NCBI GenBank assembly: GCA_028874915.1
Contig: JAPPHA010000009.1
Coordinates: 1-64,000, forward strand
From: Paracoccaceae bacterium
GTDB lineage: Bacteria; Pseudomonadota; Alphaproteobacteria; Rhodobacterales; Rhodobacteraceae
Direction: 5' to 3'
Length of the DNA: 64,000 bases
The position numbers and the translations under genes are program-made. Below are positions 63,216-64,000 of this stretch, piece after piece. The notes beneath the pieces are model-generated. The model worked only from the letters and a program-made list of their open reading frames with translations, ran no database searches and had not been told where the DNA came from. Each line of letters starts with the position of its first letter. Position 1 is the stretch's first letter.

Positions 63216-64000
63216 TGGCACCGCTCCTCAAGGTCCGGGACCTGTCCGTGAGCTTTGTTACGGACACGCACAAGATAAACGCAGTGCGCGATGTCAATTT
63301 CGATATTGCACCTGGTGAGAAACTCGGGTTCGTCGGCGAAAGCGGTTCAGGCAAGACAACGACCGCCCTGGCACTCATGGGCCTGGTTCCAAACCCTGGC
63401 CGGGTCACGAACGGGGTCGCCAAGATGGGGGATCTCGACCTGCTCGGCCTGTCGCGCGACGAAATCAAGGCCGAACGATTGAGAACAATCAGTTACATCC
63501 CCCAGGGGGCGATGAACTCTCTCAATCCCGTCCAGAAGGTCCGGGATTCGGTGCTCGACGGAATGGAAGACCACGGCGTACGGATGGGGCGCGGCGAACG
63601 TCGCGCCGTTGTCAGTGAACTTATGGAAAAGGCGGGTTTGCCACGTGATGCCAGTGCGCGGTATCCGCACGAGTTGTCCGGAGGCATGAAACAACGGGCC
63701 TGCATCGCGGTCGCGATTGCGCTGAAGCCAAGACTCCTGATCGCAGACGAACCCACAAGTGCGCTGGACGTAATTACTCAACGTCGGGTCATGCAGACGC
63801 TGGACCGGGTGCAAGGGGAGCTTGGCTCAGGCCTGATCCTGATCGGGCACGACATGGGCCTGATGGCGCAGTTCGTGGATCGGCTGGTGGTCATGCGCGA
63901 AGGCCGCATCGTCGAGGTCGGATCGACCAGGCAGGTATTCAAGTCGCCCCGGGCGGCATACACGCGGGAGTTGATCACGTCGGTTCCGGCCATGCCCGTG
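63215..64000 (+). CDS. ABC ATPase, DppD type (runs off the window)
   Basis: At least 262 residues from ATG 63215; the 3' end lies outside. Walker A GESGSGKTTTALALMGLVPN, Q-loop YIPQGAMNSLNPVQKVRDSV, signature ELSGGMKQRACIAVAIAL, Walker B LLIADEPTSALDVITQRRVM, H-loop LILIGHDMGLMAQFVDRL. It powers the preceding permeases; a DppF-type second ATPase is expected next. Confidence 0.93.
   Translation, partial: MAPLLKVRDLSVSFVTDTHKINAVRDVNFDIAPGEKLGFVGESGSGKTTTALALMGLVPNPGRVTNGVAKMGDLDLLGLSRDEIKAERLRTISYIPQGAMNSLNPVQKVRDSVLDGMEDHGVRMGRGERRAVVSELMEKAGLPRDASARYPHELSGGMKQRACIAVAIALKPRLLIADEPTSALDVITQRRVMQTLDRVQGELGSGLILIGHDMGLMAQFVDRLVVMREGRIVEVGSTRQVFKSPRAAYTRELITSVPAMPV

Noticed and set aside
1..64000. 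CRISPR arrays, tRNA or rRNA genes
   Set aside because: No regularly spaced repeats, no tRNA T-loop/anticodon arrangement and no rRNA-like sequence were found by reading.

Overview
The window is about 60% G+C and reads as chromosomal DNA of an alphaproteobacterium. The evidence for this placement is a Zur-type site with a zur-znu operon, Dpp-type and taurine-type ABC operons, a RutR-like regulator, AbiE/HigBA/Uma2 accessory genes and GlnE-like sequence. It is an inference from gene content; no rRNA or tRNA gene is present to fix it. Gene density is low between about 1-11.5 kb and 38.5-40 kb, and in patches at 51-57 kb. These stretches hold decayed mobile-element and toxin-antitoxin genes, which suggests a genome with relaxed selection, such as a host-associated or sponge-type lineage.

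Layout. (1) 0-11.5 kb: accessory zone with a DUF4870 membrane protein, a secreted cyclophilin, a secreted hypothetical protein, a GNAT acetyltransferase, an intact AbiEi/AbiEii pair and an Uma2 protein. Among them lie at least eight broken genes: two serine recombinases each with an amber stop, a tyrosine recombinase, a transposase end, higB, AbiEi, Uma2 and DUF6429 pieces. (2) 11.7-15.3 kb: zinc uptake operon zur - small membrane protein - fused ZnuC/ZnuB - ZnuA with a His-rich loop, headed by a palindromic Zur box. (3) 15.7-35.3 kb: a RiPP (proteusin/TOMM) gene cluster. It has an 83-residue nitrile-hydratase-type leader precursor ending in Leu-Cys-Cys-Cys-Trp, a fused E1-like/YcaO cyclodehydratase, an unrecognised partner protein, an NHLP leader fused to a terpene-cyclase-like alpha/alpha domain, two NHLM ABC exporters (one with a C39 peptidase), a short NHLM secretion protein, a flavin-dependent halogenase, and an MMPL/RND exporter plus LolA-like protein. 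An integrase pseudogene interrupts the cluster at 22.1-23.0 kb. (4) 35.9-38.3 kb: an AlkB-type membrane hydroxylase fused to a GlnE-like adenylyltransferase half whose catalytic Asp pair is damaged. (5) 38.6-41.5 kb: fragments, a secreted hypothetical protein and a RidA protein. (6) 41.6-51.3 kb: a tightly coupled catabolic operon (AceE-like TPP enzyme, creatininase-family hydrolase, ABC ATPase and permease, cytosine-deaminase-like hydrolase, FAD oxidase, NMT1/THI5-type binding protein, flavodoxin-fold reductase, RutR-like TetR regulator). A RutR-consensus-like site lies between it and the divergent ridA. (7) 51.7-56.5 kb: methyltransferase, relics, HigBA, and a PNPOx-like protein. (8) 56.7-64 kb: an IclR-SMP-30 fusion divergent from an SDR and a dipeptide/oligosaccharide-type ABC operon that runs off the end.

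The strongest candidate for an undescribed system is region 3. A tri-cysteine/tryptophan core together with a YcaO enzyme and a halogenase predicts an azol(in)e-containing, possibly halo-tryptophan peptide. The leader-fused cyclase-like protein and the AlkB-GlnE fusion next door are unusual architectures in their own right.
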